From the NCBI GenBank assembly GCA_963678135.1, contig OY782667.1, positions 248,001 to 312,000 on the forward strand: DNA of 64,000 nt, written 5' to 3'. Positions 16,819 to 25,260 of the stretch are shown piece by piece. A model generated the notes under the pieces. It was given only the letters and a program-made list of their open reading frames with translations. It made no database searches and was not told where the DNA came from. Source of the DNA: JAHJKV01 sp963678135. Its GTDB lineage: Bacteria; Desulfobacterota; Desulfovibrionia; Desulfovibrionales; Desulfovibrionaceae. The translations under genes were made by a program, and so were the position numbers. The number at the start of each line of letters is the position of its first letter. Position 1 is the first letter of the stretch.

Positions 16819-17594
16819 GCAAGCTCCGAGCCAAATTGGGCAGATATGGAATTGATAAAGTCATCCATAGAGCAAGAATGATCATGCGTACCATAGAGTG
16901 TTTCTAACATTTGTTTATTGAGCCGTGGAGTTGGGCTATGAAAAAGTCTTTTATTAACACAAGCGACAGAGCTAATATGTGAGGCAAGGATAGAAAGATC
17001 GTGGCTTACACTTATAATGGTTCTTCCTGCTTGGGCAGCCAAATTTTGTAAAAAATCATACACGCAAAATGAACCTTGAGGGTCTACGTTCGCAGTTGGC
17101 TCATCAAGGAGCAATAAGTCAGGTTCACCGGCCAAAGCACGGGCAATCAGCACGCGTTGTTTTTGTCCGCCGGAAAGGCTTTCAAAGCGCTTGTTTTCTT
17201 TAGCTAAAAGCCCCAATCGTTCTAATGCAAGCAAGGCCTTTTCTTTTTGCGTTTGGGAATACCCGAAAAGTTGGCGTTTTTTACGAACTGCGCCCATCAG
17301 CACTGTGTCCAAAACCGTAATGGGAATATCCGGCTGTACAGCTGTATGCTGGGGCACATATCCAATGCGCCCAATCGAGGCACGAGCTGATTTGCCAAGC
17401 ACTGTAATTGTGCCTTTATCTGGCTTCAGCAGTCCTAGTAAAAGACGCAATAAGGTGGTTTTACCCCCACCGTTCGGGCCGATTACGGCTAAAAATTCAC
17501 CTTGTTCAACGCGCAAATTGATATTGTGTAAAACTTTTTGTTGCTCAAACGAAAAGGAAAGATTTTCAATACATATGGCTGGATATGTGTTCAT
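16815..17594 (-). CDS. Metal ABC transporter ATP-binding protein (ZnuC/MntA family)
   Basis: This is the ATPase of the metal importer. Walker A is GPNGGGKTTLL, the signature is LSGGQKQRVLIARAL and Walker B is LLLLDEPTANVD, with the switch His in ISVSHDL. The length is 259 residues when started at the ATG at 17594, which overlaps the znuA-like stop as ATGA. An upstream in-frame extension to 17645 would lie inside znuA and is not needed. The FGYVPQH-like segment RIGYVPQHTAV is the Q-loop. It works with the permease at 15991 and the binding protein at 17591. Confidence 0.92.
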   Translation of the reverse strand: MNTYPAICIENLSFSFEQQKVLHNINLRVEQGEFLAVIGPNGGGKTTLLRLLLGLLKPDKGTITVLGKSARASIGRIGYVPQHTAVQPDIPITVLDTVLMGAVRKKRQLFGYSQTQKEKALLALERLGLLAKENKRFESLSGGQKQRVLIARALAGEPDLLLLDEPTANVDPQGSFCVYDFLQNLAAQAGRTIISVSHDLSILASHISSVACVNKRLFHSPTPRLNKQMLETLYGTHDHSCSMDDFINSISAQFGSELA

Positions 17595-18478
17595 TGCAAA
17601 ATTTCCCTGAGTGAGACAGCGACTGCGTGCAAATTTTCCAGCCAATTTTTTGCCAAAGGATCAGCCACAATAAGTTGTGCCCCTATTTCTGAGGCCACGG
17701 TTTGTGCTGATTTGTGTGCTATCTGTGGCTGTACAAAGAGGGCTTGAGCATTTATGGCGCGAGCGGTATCAACAATATTTTGCATATCCTTGAGCCGAGG
17801 TTCCCTACCCTGTATTTCTATAGCTACTTGCTGCAATCCATAAGCTTTTGCAAAATATCCCCATGCTGGATGAAAAACCAAAAATACGCGTTTATTTGCC
17901 GGTAAACTTGCAAATGATTCGCTGAGTTCATGGTCTAAATTTTGAATTTTTATTTTTACTGCCTCATATCTTTTTTCGTATATTTGAGCATGGTCTGCAT
18001 CTACTTTTTGCAAAGCAAGAAGCGTATTTTTAGCCATGATCAGCATATTTTTTGGAGCAGTCCAGACATGAGGATCAAGAAGTGCTGCATGCACTGCGTG
18101 TCCATGTTCGGCTATTGGTATTTTGTTAATATTTTTATCCATAGGCAACACCTGCATATTTTTAGACATTGCCTTGATGCGCGGTAACCATGCTCGCTCA
18201 AAAGAAATACCTAAACTAAAATACAAAGAAGCCGTTGCAAGTGATTTGAGCTGCGATATTTTTGGTTCATAGGTATGTGGACTACTTCCGGCAGGAACCA
18301 AGGTTTCTACTTGCAATAAAGAACCTCCTATTTGTTCCACAAGCCAAGCCTGCGGAGCAATACTAACCCCTATTTTCATAGTTTGTGCCACAGCAGGAAA
18401 AGTGCAACACAGCAGAAACACAAAAATACAGGCAAATGAGAGGCAAAAGCTGTACAAATGAAAATAATATTGTTTCAT
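17591..18478 (-). CDS. Metal ABC transporter substrate-binding protein (ZnuA/cluster A-I)
   Basis: A signal peptide (LYSFCLSFACIFVFLLCCTF, then AVAQ) is followed by a cluster A-I binding fold. The expected metal ligands can be seen: His in SSPHTYEPK, His in LLDPHVWTAPKN, His in VFHPAWGYFAK and Asp in LIVADPLAKNW. A short EHGHAVHAALLDPH stretch replaces the long His-rich loop of E. coli ZnuA. Three His plus one Asp is seen in both zinc and manganese binders. The start at 18478 has AAGGGA about nine bases upstream; the ATG at 18484 is too close to it. It heads the operon and is divergent from the ZIP gene. Confidence 0.9.
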   Translation of the reverse strand: MKQYYFHLYSFCLSFACIFVFLLCCTFPAVAQTMKIGVSIAPQAWLVEQIGGSLLQVETLVPAGSSPHTYEPKISQLKSLATASLYFSLGISFERAWLPRIKAMSKNMQVLPMDKNINKIPIAEHGHAVHAALLDPHVWTAPKNMLIMAKNTLLALQKVDADHAQIYEKRYEAVKIKIQNLDHELSESFASLPANKRVFLVFHPAWGYFAKAYGLQQVAIEIQGREPRLKDMQNIVDTARAINAQALFVQPQIAHKSAQTVASEIGAQLIVADPLAKNWLENLHAVAVSLREILQ

Positions 18479-18549
18479 AAGCATTTCCCTTGGCACAGTC
18501 GAAATAACAACAAGAAAGCATATAAAAATCTTGTATAAACAGTAAGCTA

Positions 18550-18566
18550 TTGAGAACCATTGTCAA
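18550..18566. promoter_or_regulatory. Possible Fur/Zur-type operator between the metal transporters
   Basis: TTGAGAACCATTGTCAA is an imperfect palindrome (6 of 8 pairs match about the central C). It sits between the divergent znuA-like and ZIP-family genes, about 70 bases above the first and 100 above the second. Position suggests metal-dependent control of both; no regulator gene is nearby. Confidence 0.3.
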
Positions 18567-18666
18567 GAAGCATGAACTTATATTCATCCCACTACATAAA
18601 AATCAGGCTGTACGCCTTACGCGCAGTTTGACTTTCCGGGCATTAAGGCAATATGTAACGAGCGTT

Positions 18667-19491
18667 GTGAACACTTTTTTTACAGATCATATCATTATCG
18701 CTTTTAGCTTAACTCTTTTGGCCGGGCTTGCCACTGGAATCGGTTCTGCGCTGGCGTTTTTTGCCAAGCGCACCAATACTTCTTTTCTTGCAATCTCTCT
18801 TGGCTTTTCGGCCGGAGTAATGCTGTACGTCTCTTTTGTAGAAATTTTAGATACGGCAAGAATCACACTGATTTTTTCTTTAGGTGAAGTTTCCGGTAAT
18901 TGGCTAACCGTATTTGCTTTCTTTAGTGGCTTTGCAATTGCTGCTGTTATTGACCGCTTGGTTCCACAAGCCGAGGGAAACCCTCATGAAATGCGAAGAA
19001 TTGAAGAAATGCGTGAACCAGATATACGAGATGATCAGGATAAGCTCAAACGCATGGGTATACTTACTGCCATAACCATCGCCATCCATAATTTTCCTGA
19101 AGGTCTCGCGACTTTTACGGCTGCATTATCTGACCCCAATCTTGGCTTAGCCATAGCCACAGCCATAGCTATTCATAATATTCCTGAAGGTATCGCTGTT
19201 TCTGTGCCTATTTATTATGCCACAGGCAGTAAAAAGAAAGCCTTTTACTATTCTTTTTTATCCGGCTTAGCCGAGCCGCTTGGAGCTTTCGTTGGCTATG
19301 TATTGCTTTTGCCTTTTTTTTCAAAAACAATTCAAGGTCTGCTTTTTGCCGTAGTGGCCGGAATAATGGTTTTTATTTCTCTAGATGAACTATTGCCAGC
19401 AGCTGAAAAATACGGAAAACATCATTTAGCAATATATGGAGTTGTTGCGGGTATGGCGGTCATGGCCGTGAGTTTATTATTGTTCGTATAA
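18667..19491 (+). CDS. zupT: ZIP-family metal transporter (ZupT-like)
   Basis: This integral membrane protein imports divalent metals such as zinc, iron or manganese. The two metal-site helices are clear: AITIAIHNFPEGLATF and TAIAIHNIPEGIAVSVP, the HNxPEG motifs of ZupT. About eight membrane segments are present, with a charged cytoplasmic loop (NPHEMRRIEEMREPDIRDDQ) in the middle. The start is set at the GTG at 18667, giving 274 residues, close to the family's usual length; an in-frame TTG at 18550 would add 39 non-conserved residues. It is divergent from a zinc/manganese ABC importer, so the two likely share metal-dependent regulation. Confidence 0.88.
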   Translation: MNTFFTDHIIIAFSLTLLAGLATGIGSALAFFAKRTNTSFLAISLGFSAGVMLYVSFVEILDTARITLIFSLGEVSGNWLTVFAFFSGFAIAAVIDRLVPQAEGNPHEMRRIEEMREPDIRDDQDKLKRMGILTAITIAIHNFPEGLATFTAALSDPNLGLAIATAIAIHNIPEGIAVSVPIYYATGSKKKAFYYSFLSGLAEPLGAFVGYVLLLPFFSKTIQGLLFAVVAGIMVFISLDELLPAAEKYGKHHLAIYGVVAGMAVMAVSLLLFV

Positions 19492-19514
19492 ACTTTAATT
19501 TTGCTGGAGAAAAT

Positions 19515-20039
19515 ATGGTTCAAGATAGTATGATCAGAGAACAGCTTTTTGCAGTAATCATGGAAAAGCTCAGCACAGGAGCAGATCGACGTACAGAGGC
19601 TTTAACAGAATTTTTTGCAGTTACTGGAGCTGTAAACCAAGACAGAGCAGATGCCATTGCCAGCTTAGTCCCTCCCCTGTTGCCAGATTTATATGCCAAA
19701 TGGGTGAATATGTTTTTGGACAGACTTTTTGAAACAGTTCCTTTTGAAAGCATAGAGCTGCTATCTGACGGCAGCGAGGGAAATAATGCAGCAGCAGTAC
19801 TGGCTTATATTATGTTTCTGGAAAGCGAGCGCATGGAAAAACAAGTTGCGAAAGATTTAGCTTCCTATGGTCTGGCTCATGGCACCGATGATGATATGGG
19901 AGATATTGCAGCACAGTATATTCGTTCGTGCTTAAGCCGAGTTGCAGCAGAACATCAAAGCAGTGCAAGCCATGCCGAGCAAAAAGCTAAAGCATATAAA
20001 AAGGAACAAATACAAGCCAACAAAGAGATGAAGCATTAA
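19515..20039 (+). CDS. Conserved hypothetical protein (174 aa)
   Basis: I do not recognise the family. The protein is helical and acidic, with an N-terminal region (residues 1-60) followed by a segment with FLDRLFETVPFESIELL and a Lys/Gln-rich C-terminal tail (EQKAKAYKKEQIQANKEMKH) that may be coiled coil. No signal peptide or membrane span is seen. It starts 23 bases after the ZIP gene with GGAG upstream, so it is probably co-transcribed. Its stop overlaps that of the converging TPR gene by 4 bases. Confidence 0.65.
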   Translation: MVQDSMIREQLFAVIMEKLSTGADRRTEALTEFFAVTGAVNQDRADAIASLVPPLLPDLYAKWVNMFLDRLFETVPFESIELLSDGSEGNNAAAVLAYIMFLESERMEKQVAKDLASYGLAHGTDDDMGDIAAQYIRSCLSRVAAEHQSSASHAEQKAKAYKKEQIQANKEMKH

Positions 20040-20587
20040 GACTTAAGTTGTGCGTTTCGGAAATCCTGCAATGCTTTTTCCACGGCATTTGCCATTTCTT
20101 GTGGCAAGGGTGTATTTTCTCCTGTTTCTATAAATGCAAGCTGAATATTCACTTCTCGCTGAATAGGCATGGCTTCTAAATTGCGGTACATACGCCAGAT
20201 AACCGCAGCTTTTTCAGGGCGTTCAAGGCGCATAAGACATAAACCAAGATACAGCAGAGCATCGTTGTCTTTTTCACGCAGACGCAGCACCTGTTCAAAT
20301 TGAATTTTTGCTTGAATATACTGAGCAAGTTCATACTGGCAACGCCCTAGCCTAAAACGGACATCAGGGTTACGGGATTCTTGCTTGAGCAGATCACGGT
20401 AATTTTGTGCTGCATTTTCCCAATCACGGTCTTTATAGGCTAGGTTTGCTTGTTTTAGCAGTTCAAACGTACCGTCGCTGCGTGCAATGGGCGCATTAAA
20501 CTCTTCAGGGTCTTTTTCACGCAATTTACGAAAGCCCAGCAAAAAATTACGGCGTGAAACATCTATAGTATCTTTTTTCTCGCTCAT
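20036..20587 (-). CDS. Tetratricopeptide repeat protein
   Basis: The 183-aa protein has about three TPR units between residues 40 and 140 (ANLAYKDRDWENAAQNYRDL, PDVRFRLGRCQYELAQYIQA, DALLYLGLCLMRLERPEKA). The N-terminus MSEKKDTIDVSRRNFLLGFR contains an RR-F-L pattern that looks like a twin-arginine motif, but no hydrophobic segment follows, so it is not an export signal. It is predicted to be a cytoplasmic interaction protein. The start is the ATG at 20587; an upstream ATG at 20602 is also in frame. It is divergent from the gene at 20718. Confidence 0.75.
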   Translation of the reverse strand: MSEKKDTIDVSRRNFLLGFRKLREKDPEEFNAPIARSDGTFELLKQANLAYKDRDWENAAQNYRDLLKQESRNPDVRFRLGRCQYELAQYIQAKIQFEQVLRLREKDNDALLYLGLCLMRLERPEKAAVIWRMYRNLEAMPIQREVNIQLAFIETGENTPLPQEMANAVEKALQDFRNAQLKS

Positions 20588-20717
20588 ACTGTTTTTGTAC
20601 AAGATTACGCTTTTGTATTCAAGCTACTTGCTTTTTGCCTAGTGAAGTGAAATATCTTATTATTATGAAAAAGATAAGCAGCCTGCTTTGGGATACGATT
20701 AAAGCATTGGAGCAGAT

Positions 20718-21488
20718 ATGATAAAAAGGCCGGATATTTCTGTTCCCCCTGTTGGCTGGGGGCAAGATGAGCTCACAGCGTATTGGGATATTTTTCGCAA
20801 TAATCTTTACGGTAGCTTTGCAAATTTACCGCAGGAATATTTGTATTTACGCAGTGTGGATGAAGCGTACATGGAGCTTTGCGCCCAGCCAATGGAACAT
20901 AACGATTGGATGCGCCCTTTGTTTGTGCGTAAATCTCATGCCATATTGCGGGCTGCTGGGCAATTAGCCATGGGAGGACAGTTTTCTGAAGTATTTGTTT
21001 TACTTCGTGCCTGTTTGGAATCAGCACAGTGCGCTCATTTTCTGCATGTACATAAAGACTTGCAGGAATTATGGATGCGGCGGCATGAGAGTGAAGAGAT
21101 TCGTAAAAAAGTTCGCCGTAAATTTCAGTCAGGTCGGCTGCGTGTAGAATTAGAGCGAGCCTCACAAGTAGTGCATGACCGTGTGAGTGAGCTGTATGAA
21201 ATGTGCATTGATCTTGGCGGTCATCCTAATGAAAAATGGTTGACCTCTACTTTGCGTCAACATGAAGAGGACGGGCATAATACCCTCTATTCCCAGTATC
21301 TTACTAATGATTTTGGGATGATTGTCTTTAGCATGGAAAGCTGTGCCAGAGTCGGCCTGGCTGCTTTGGAAGTCTATGCCTTAATCTTTCCAGAACGCTG
21401 GGAAAAATTGGCACTGCTTGAGCCTATGCAAGCCTTAATGCAGCTGCTTTTTGACAAAGAAGACGGAAGCGCATGGAACAGCTTGTAG
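20718..21488 (+). CDS. Conserved hypothetical protein (256 aa)
   Basis: I do not recognise a family. The protein is soluble and rich in Leu, Glu and Arg, with predicted long helices and no signal peptide. Its central part (about residues 70-150: AGQLAMGGQFSEVFVLLRAC, then HVHKDLQELWMRR) has regularly spaced His, Trp and Arg. The ATG at 20718 follows AGCAG, a weak ribosome-binding site. The aldolase-like gene begins inside its last 16 bases, so the two are one translational unit and may act in one pathway. Confidence 0.65.
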   Translation: MIKRPDISVPPVGWGQDELTAYWDIFRNNLYGSFANLPQEYLYLRSVDEAYMELCAQPMEHNDWMRPLFVRKSHAILRAAGQLAMGGQFSEVFVLLRACLESAQCAHFLHVHKDLQELWMRRHESEEIRKKVRRKFQSGRLRVELERASQVVHDRVSELYEMCIDLGGHPNEKWLTSTLRQHEEDGHNTLYSQYLTNDFGMIVFSMESCARVGLAALEVYALIFPERWEKLALLEPMQALMQLLFDKEDGSAWNSL

Positions 21489-22663
21489 TTAAATGCGCCC
21501 AAAATTTATCTAAAGCTGGGCTATGCAGCTCTGCCCTTGTAGCTGGCAGGGGCAGGAGCATTTGCTGGAATCGTGCAAACAAAGATACCCTCAAGCTCAG
21601 TTCTCTTTTTGAAAACACAAATATCGCTGGACTGGTTTTTGGATGTCCAGCACAGCCTTTTGCCTGTATTCTTGACTGGCTGACCTGTGAATATACTCAA
21701 GGTTTTGTCCCGCAGGATGCGGAAACTCGTAATTTTTTGCATAAAATTCCAGTACTCAGTCAATTTTATGAGACAAAAATTTCTGCTATTTTTGCTGAAT
21801 ACAAAGCTGTCCTTATTGCAGGGCAAGGCATTCTTACTCAAAGTCCAGTAAGCCCTGAGCAGGCAATGGTACATTTCTCCTCGGTCTGCTTTGCATGTTT
21901 TGTGTTCTTTTTTGCTGAATATTTGCACCGTTTGCGTACTGGCTCTGTGGATATGAGCCTAGAAAATGCATACCAGCAGGCTATAAAATCTTTGGAACCT
22001 ATAAACGAAAATATGCCAGAACTGATTCAAGGCTCATTATTAGATAAGGATTCAGCCTGTGCAGCCATGATCCAAGCAGGACGTGCCGTAGTAGAATATA
22101 AATTAGTGGATTCTGCTTTTGGCAATATTTCTTGTTGTGTGGGCGACAATCTTTTGATCAGTAAAACAGGCAGTTTTTTGGATGGGTTGGAAGGTGAGAT
22201 AGTATCTTGTCCCTTGACCGGAACACTCGCGACCTGCCCTACTGCTTCAAGCGAGCTTGAGGCTCACCTTAAAACTTATACAAAAACTTCGTGTACAACC
22301 ATGCTGCATGGGCATCCGCTTTTCAGCGTAATCCTTAGCATGGATTGCCAAGAGCTAGAAAATGGCACATGCGAAACTGGCAAAGCAGGACTTTGCCATA
22401 TACACTGCACAGCAAAACGCTATCTTCCTGAATATGCCTCTGGTTTCACTGCGCCTATTGTTGCTGGAGAAGTCGGAGCAGGAGAGCATGGTCTGTGCCA
22501 TACCCTGCCTTCTGCCATGCAAGGAAACGGCGCAGCAGCAGTCTGGGGGCATGGCGTGTTTACCTTGGGACACACAGATTTTAGAGAGCCTTTTGCGAAA
22601 TTATTACAAATAGAAAAGGCTTGTAAAAAGGAATATTTCTGGCGTGTGGCGGAGGCGAGGTAA
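21473..22663 (+). CDS. Class II aldolase/adducin-family protein, tandem two-domain form
   Basis: The C-terminal half (about residues 190-396) is a class II aldolase/epimerase domain. It has NISCCVGDNLLISKTGSFLD (the GNxSxR-like substrate loop), TMLHGHPLFSVILSMD (metal-binding HxH) and AAVWGHGVFTLG (third His). The N-terminal half looks like a second, degenerate copy: GLVFGCPAQPFACILDWLTC matches the HGHP segment without its histidines, and AVLIAGQGILTQ matches the third-His segment. So it resembles a fused active/inactive pair. Class II enzymes cleave sugar phosphates such as fuculose- or ribulose-phosphate with zinc. The substrate here is unknown. It is coupled to the gene at 20718. Confidence 0.78.
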   Translation: MEQLVVKCAQNLSKAGLCSSALVAGRGRSICWNRANKDTLKLSSLFENTNIAGLVFGCPAQPFACILDWLTCEYTQGFVPQDAETRNFLHKIPVLSQFYETKISAIFAEYKAVLIAGQGILTQSPVSPEQAMVHFSSVCFACFVFFFAEYLHRLRTGSVDMSLENAYQQAIKSLEPINENMPELIQGSLLDKDSACAAMIQAGRAVVEYKLVDSAFGNISCCVGDNLLISKTGSFLDGLEGEIVSCPLTGTLATCPTASSELEAHLKTYTKTSCTTMLHGHPLFSVILSMDCQELENGTCETGKAGLCHIHCTAKRYLPEYASGFTAPIVAGEVGAGEHGLCHTLPSAMQGNGAAAVWGHGVFTLGHTDFREPFAKLLQIEKACKKEYFWRVAEAR

Positions 22664-22751
22664 CTAAGGGAAATTGTTATTATTATCGAGCAAACCCTTG
22701 TTTTGGGCTTTGCAGGGGTCTCTGATAACATAAAAATCAAAGCAAAAGGTT

Positions 22752-22786
22752 GACCGCCTCTTTTTCAGTGTGAAAAAGAGGCGGTC
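22752..22786 (+). terminator. Bidirectional terminator between convergent genes
   Basis: GACCGCCTCTTTTTCA (22752-22767) pairs with TGAAAAAGAGGCGGTC (22771-22786) across three bases. This is a 16-bp perfect stem between the plus-strand aldolase and minus-strand UspA genes. It lacks a long T-run but its strength and location support termination both ways. Confidence 0.75.
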
Positions 22787-22824
22787 GGCGTTTGTCGAAA
22801 AGGCTTTAGGTTTTTCTGTGAAGT

Positions 22825-23340
22825 TTAAGCGTCTTTTTTAAGGTCTGGCAAAGGAGTCACAAGTACTGGGATATGGCTGTGGCGTATAACTTCAGCAGCA
22901 ACAGACCCCAGTACAAGGCTCATAATTCGGCCATGCCCGTGAGTACCCATGATAATCATGGAGTAGTCCCCTTCTTTGGCCTCATGTACAATGCTTGTTG
23001 CAGCATCACCGCTTGCTATTTTAATGTTCGCTTGGGCAAGCCGGCTTGCCATGCCCTGCCCAAATTCTTCATTGGCAATTTGGGAAAGTCGTTCTTTTAT
23101 GGCTTTGCTGGCGTTGGCTTGGTCACCTTGGTTGATCCAATCTGCGGCTTCTTGTCCAAAGGTTTCGGCAATATCTATCCCTGCCTCCTCACTAAATATT
23201 TCAAGAGTATCTGGCAAAGTATGCAGAATAGTCAGGGGTGCATCAAAGCGTTCAGCTATTGTGGCAGCATAACGCATTGCAAGACGTGCACCTTCAGAAA
23301 TATCTGTGGCATAGAGAATTTTGCGAATGCTTGGCAACAT
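22825..23340 (-). CDS. Universal stress protein (UspA family)
   Basis: The 171-aa protein has the UspA alpha/beta fold start RKILYATDISEGARLAMRYA and the ATP-binding signature GTHGHGRIMSLVLGSVA (G-x2-G-x9-S/T type) near residues 132-148, ending HSHIPVLVTPLP. Nucleotide-binding members act in survival under stress. It starts 21 bases after the BASS-transporter gene on the same strand and may be co-transcribed with it. The client process is unknown. Confidence 0.9.
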   Translation of the reverse strand: MLPSIRKILYATDISEGARLAMRYAATIAERFDAPLTILHTLPDTLEIFSEEAGIDIAETFGQEAADWINQGDQANASKAIKERLSQIANEEFGQGMASRLAQANIKIASGDAATSIVHEAKEGDYSMIIMGTHGHGRIMSLVLGSVAAEVIRHSHIPVLVTPLPDLKKDA

Positions 23341-23360
23341 AGTTGACCTCCCTGTAGCGT

Positions 23361-24329
23361 TTACGATGCACGCGAAGCAAAAAATTTTGGCGTAAATTTT
23401 ACATACCAGGCTGCTGATTGCACTTGTATGATATAAGCCACGGCAACAACCAAGGCTGCATCTGCCCCGCGAGAACCAAAGGCATTCATAGCTATGGCCA
23501 AAGCAATGGACAAATTGCGCATAACAGAACCATAGACCATGGCAATGCCATCGCCCCTGTTCAAAAATTTTCGGGCAATGAAAGTGCTTAAGGAAAAATT
23601 GATGGCATAGAGTAAAGCCAAAGGAAGTAAAATGCTTAAAAGCACTTGCGGAGAAGCCGCAATGGTTTTGGCTTTAAGAGCCAAAGCCACGAAAACAATG
23701 CCCAAAACACCTAAGGTAGAAAGTGGCGGAAAACGTGGAGCCAATCTTTGTTGAAATTCACTTTGCCCACAGCGAAAAAGGAGCCAGCGCTGCGTGAGAT
23801 AACCAAGCACCATGGGTAAAAACACAATAAAGAAGATTTGCCTAAAAACAGAGTTTATATCGACTTCGATAGATGCTCCCATCAGCAAGCGTACATAAAA
23901 AGGCGTGAGCAAGGATCCGGCCACCAAGCCAATAACCGTCATTTTAACAGCTGCTGCCATATTGCCTTTGGCAAAACCAGTCCAAGAAATGGTCATGCCA
24001 CTGGTCGGAACCAAACCAGCCAAGAGCAAGCCCAAAGCCATATACGGCTGCTGAGCAAAAAACAGTTGTCCTATGCCCCAAGCCAGAAAAGGAATAAGCG
24101 CAAAATTAACGCCTTGAGCCACGGCTTGAGCCTTACCGTCTCCTCTTTGAAAAACTTGTTGTACCTTAAGCGTTACCATCATGGGATAAACCATGAGAAA
24201 GGTAAAAGGCATTATCATAATTTTTAACCAGCGAGCATCCATTGCGATGCCATAAGAAAAAACAAGAATCATCATGGCCGGAATAGCCAGCGTCAGGTGT
24301 TTTGTTATTTTTTGTAGCAGTTGCCACAT
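23361..24329 (-). CDS. Bile acid:sodium symporter (BASS/ACR3-like) family transporter
   Basis: The 322-aa membrane protein has about ten helices. LVPTSGMTISWTGFAKGN and YGSVMRNLSIALAIAMNAFG correspond to the two crossover-helix motifs of the BASS superfamily. Some members extrude arsenite (ACR3), others import organic anions with sodium; no ACR3-type Cys is present in the first motif, so arsenite transport is not supported. The ATG at 24329 follows GGGAGAATGCTTC. It lies between UspA and a TauE/SafE-type transporter on the same strand. Confidence 0.82.
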   Translation of the reverse strand: MWQLLQKITKHLTLAIPAMMILVFSYGIAMDARWLKIMIMPFTFLMVYPMMVTLKVQQVFQRGDGKAQAVAQGVNFALIPFLAWGIGQLFFAQQPYMALGLLLAGLVPTSGMTISWTGFAKGNMAAAVKMTVIGLVAGSLLTPFYVRLLMGASIEVDINSVFRQIFFIVFLPMVLGYLTQRWLLFRCGQSEFQQRLAPRFPPLSTLGVLGIVFVALALKAKTIAASPQVLLSILLPLALLYAINFSLSTFIARKFLNRGDGIAMVYGSVMRNLSIALAIAMNAFGSRGADAALVVAVAYIIQVQSAAWYVKFTPKFFASRAS

Positions 24330-24440
24330 GAAGCATTCTCCCTTGTTCTCAATAAAACCTTGTCTTGGCACGATGTATGGATGAAAACAGGGAGAAGTGC
24401 ATTGATGAACATCAATTTTGAAAAAAATAAATTTTGGAGC

Positions 24441-25241
24441 CTATCCCAAAACACTCCAAAGCATTTTGGTGCCCACAATATACAGGAGCAAAGCAAAAAT
24501 ACGTTTCAGCTTATTCACGGGCAAAGCATGTGCTAGCCGAGCTCCGAGCGGAGCTGTGAAAATACTCATACTAATAATCCCAAGCACGGCCGGAAGATAG
24601 ACATATCCTATGTGAGGAGCTGGAATTTCTGCTCTATGTAACCCACTGAACACAAATCCGGCAGTGCCGGCCAAAGCAATGGGTAAACCAACTGCTGCTG
24701 CAGTAGCAATAGCGGTATGTATGGACTGCTTGCACCAAGAGAGAAAAGGTACTGTTAAAGTCCCTCCACCAATGCCTACAAGGGCGGAAAAAATCCCAAT
24801 AATATTACCCACGCTAAAAGTTCCGAGTGTTCCCGGCAAGCGTCGCGAGCTTTGAGCCTTGATGCCAAATAACATTTGCGTCCCAACATAATAGAGAAAA
24901 AAACTAAATAGTATTTTAAGAACTGTTGTGGAAAGGCATGAGGCCAATTGCGTGCCAAGAAAAGTACCCACAAGAATCCCGGGCACAAGACGCCAAAATA
25001 TTTGGTAATTTATGGCACCGCGCTTATGGTGTGCCCGCAAACTGGAGAGAGAAGTAAAAATGATCGTGGCGAGGGAAGTGCCTAAAGCGATATGTTGCAC
25101 ATATGCTTGAGGAAAGTTTTGCATTTCAAAGGCAAAGTTCAACATGGGCACTATAACTAAGCCACCGCCAATACCGAGCAGGCCAGCCAGCACTCCGGCC
25201 AAAGCACCGAGGCAAGCATACAGTAGATATACAGTAAGCAT
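24441..25241 (-). CDS. TauE/SafE-family sulfite exporter-like transporter
   Basis: The 266-aa protein has about eight membrane segments and two internal homologous halves, each starting with a glycine motif: LAGLLGIGGGLVIVPML (residues 18-34) and SALVGIGGGTLTVPFLSW (about 151-168). This is the TauE/SafE (DUF81) signature. Members export sulfite, sulfoacetate or other organosulfur anions in sulfur-metabolising bacteria. No sulfonate catabolic gene is beside it, so the substrate is open. It lies 20 bases downstream of the 2-hydroxyacid oxidase gene and may be in one operon with it. Confidence 0.85.
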   Translation of the reverse strand: MLTVYLLYACLGALAGVLAGLLGIGGGLVIVPMLNFAFEMQNFPQAYVQHIALGTSLATIIFTSLSSLRAHHKRGAINYQIFWRLVPGILVGTFLGTQLASCLSTTVLKILFSFFLYYVGTQMLFGIKAQSSRRLPGTLGTFSVGNIIGIFSALVGIGGGTLTVPFLSWCKQSIHTAIATAAAVGLPIALAGTAGFVFSGLHRAEIPAPHIGYVYLPAVLGIISMSIFTAPLGARLAHALPVNKLKRIFALLLYIVGTKMLWSVLG

Positions 25242-25260
25242 AAGTGTTTATAGTGCTATG

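Noticed and set aside
20036..20587. Tat signal in the TPR protein (SRRNFLLG)
   Set aside because: No hydrophobic core follows the twin arginine, so it is not an export signal.
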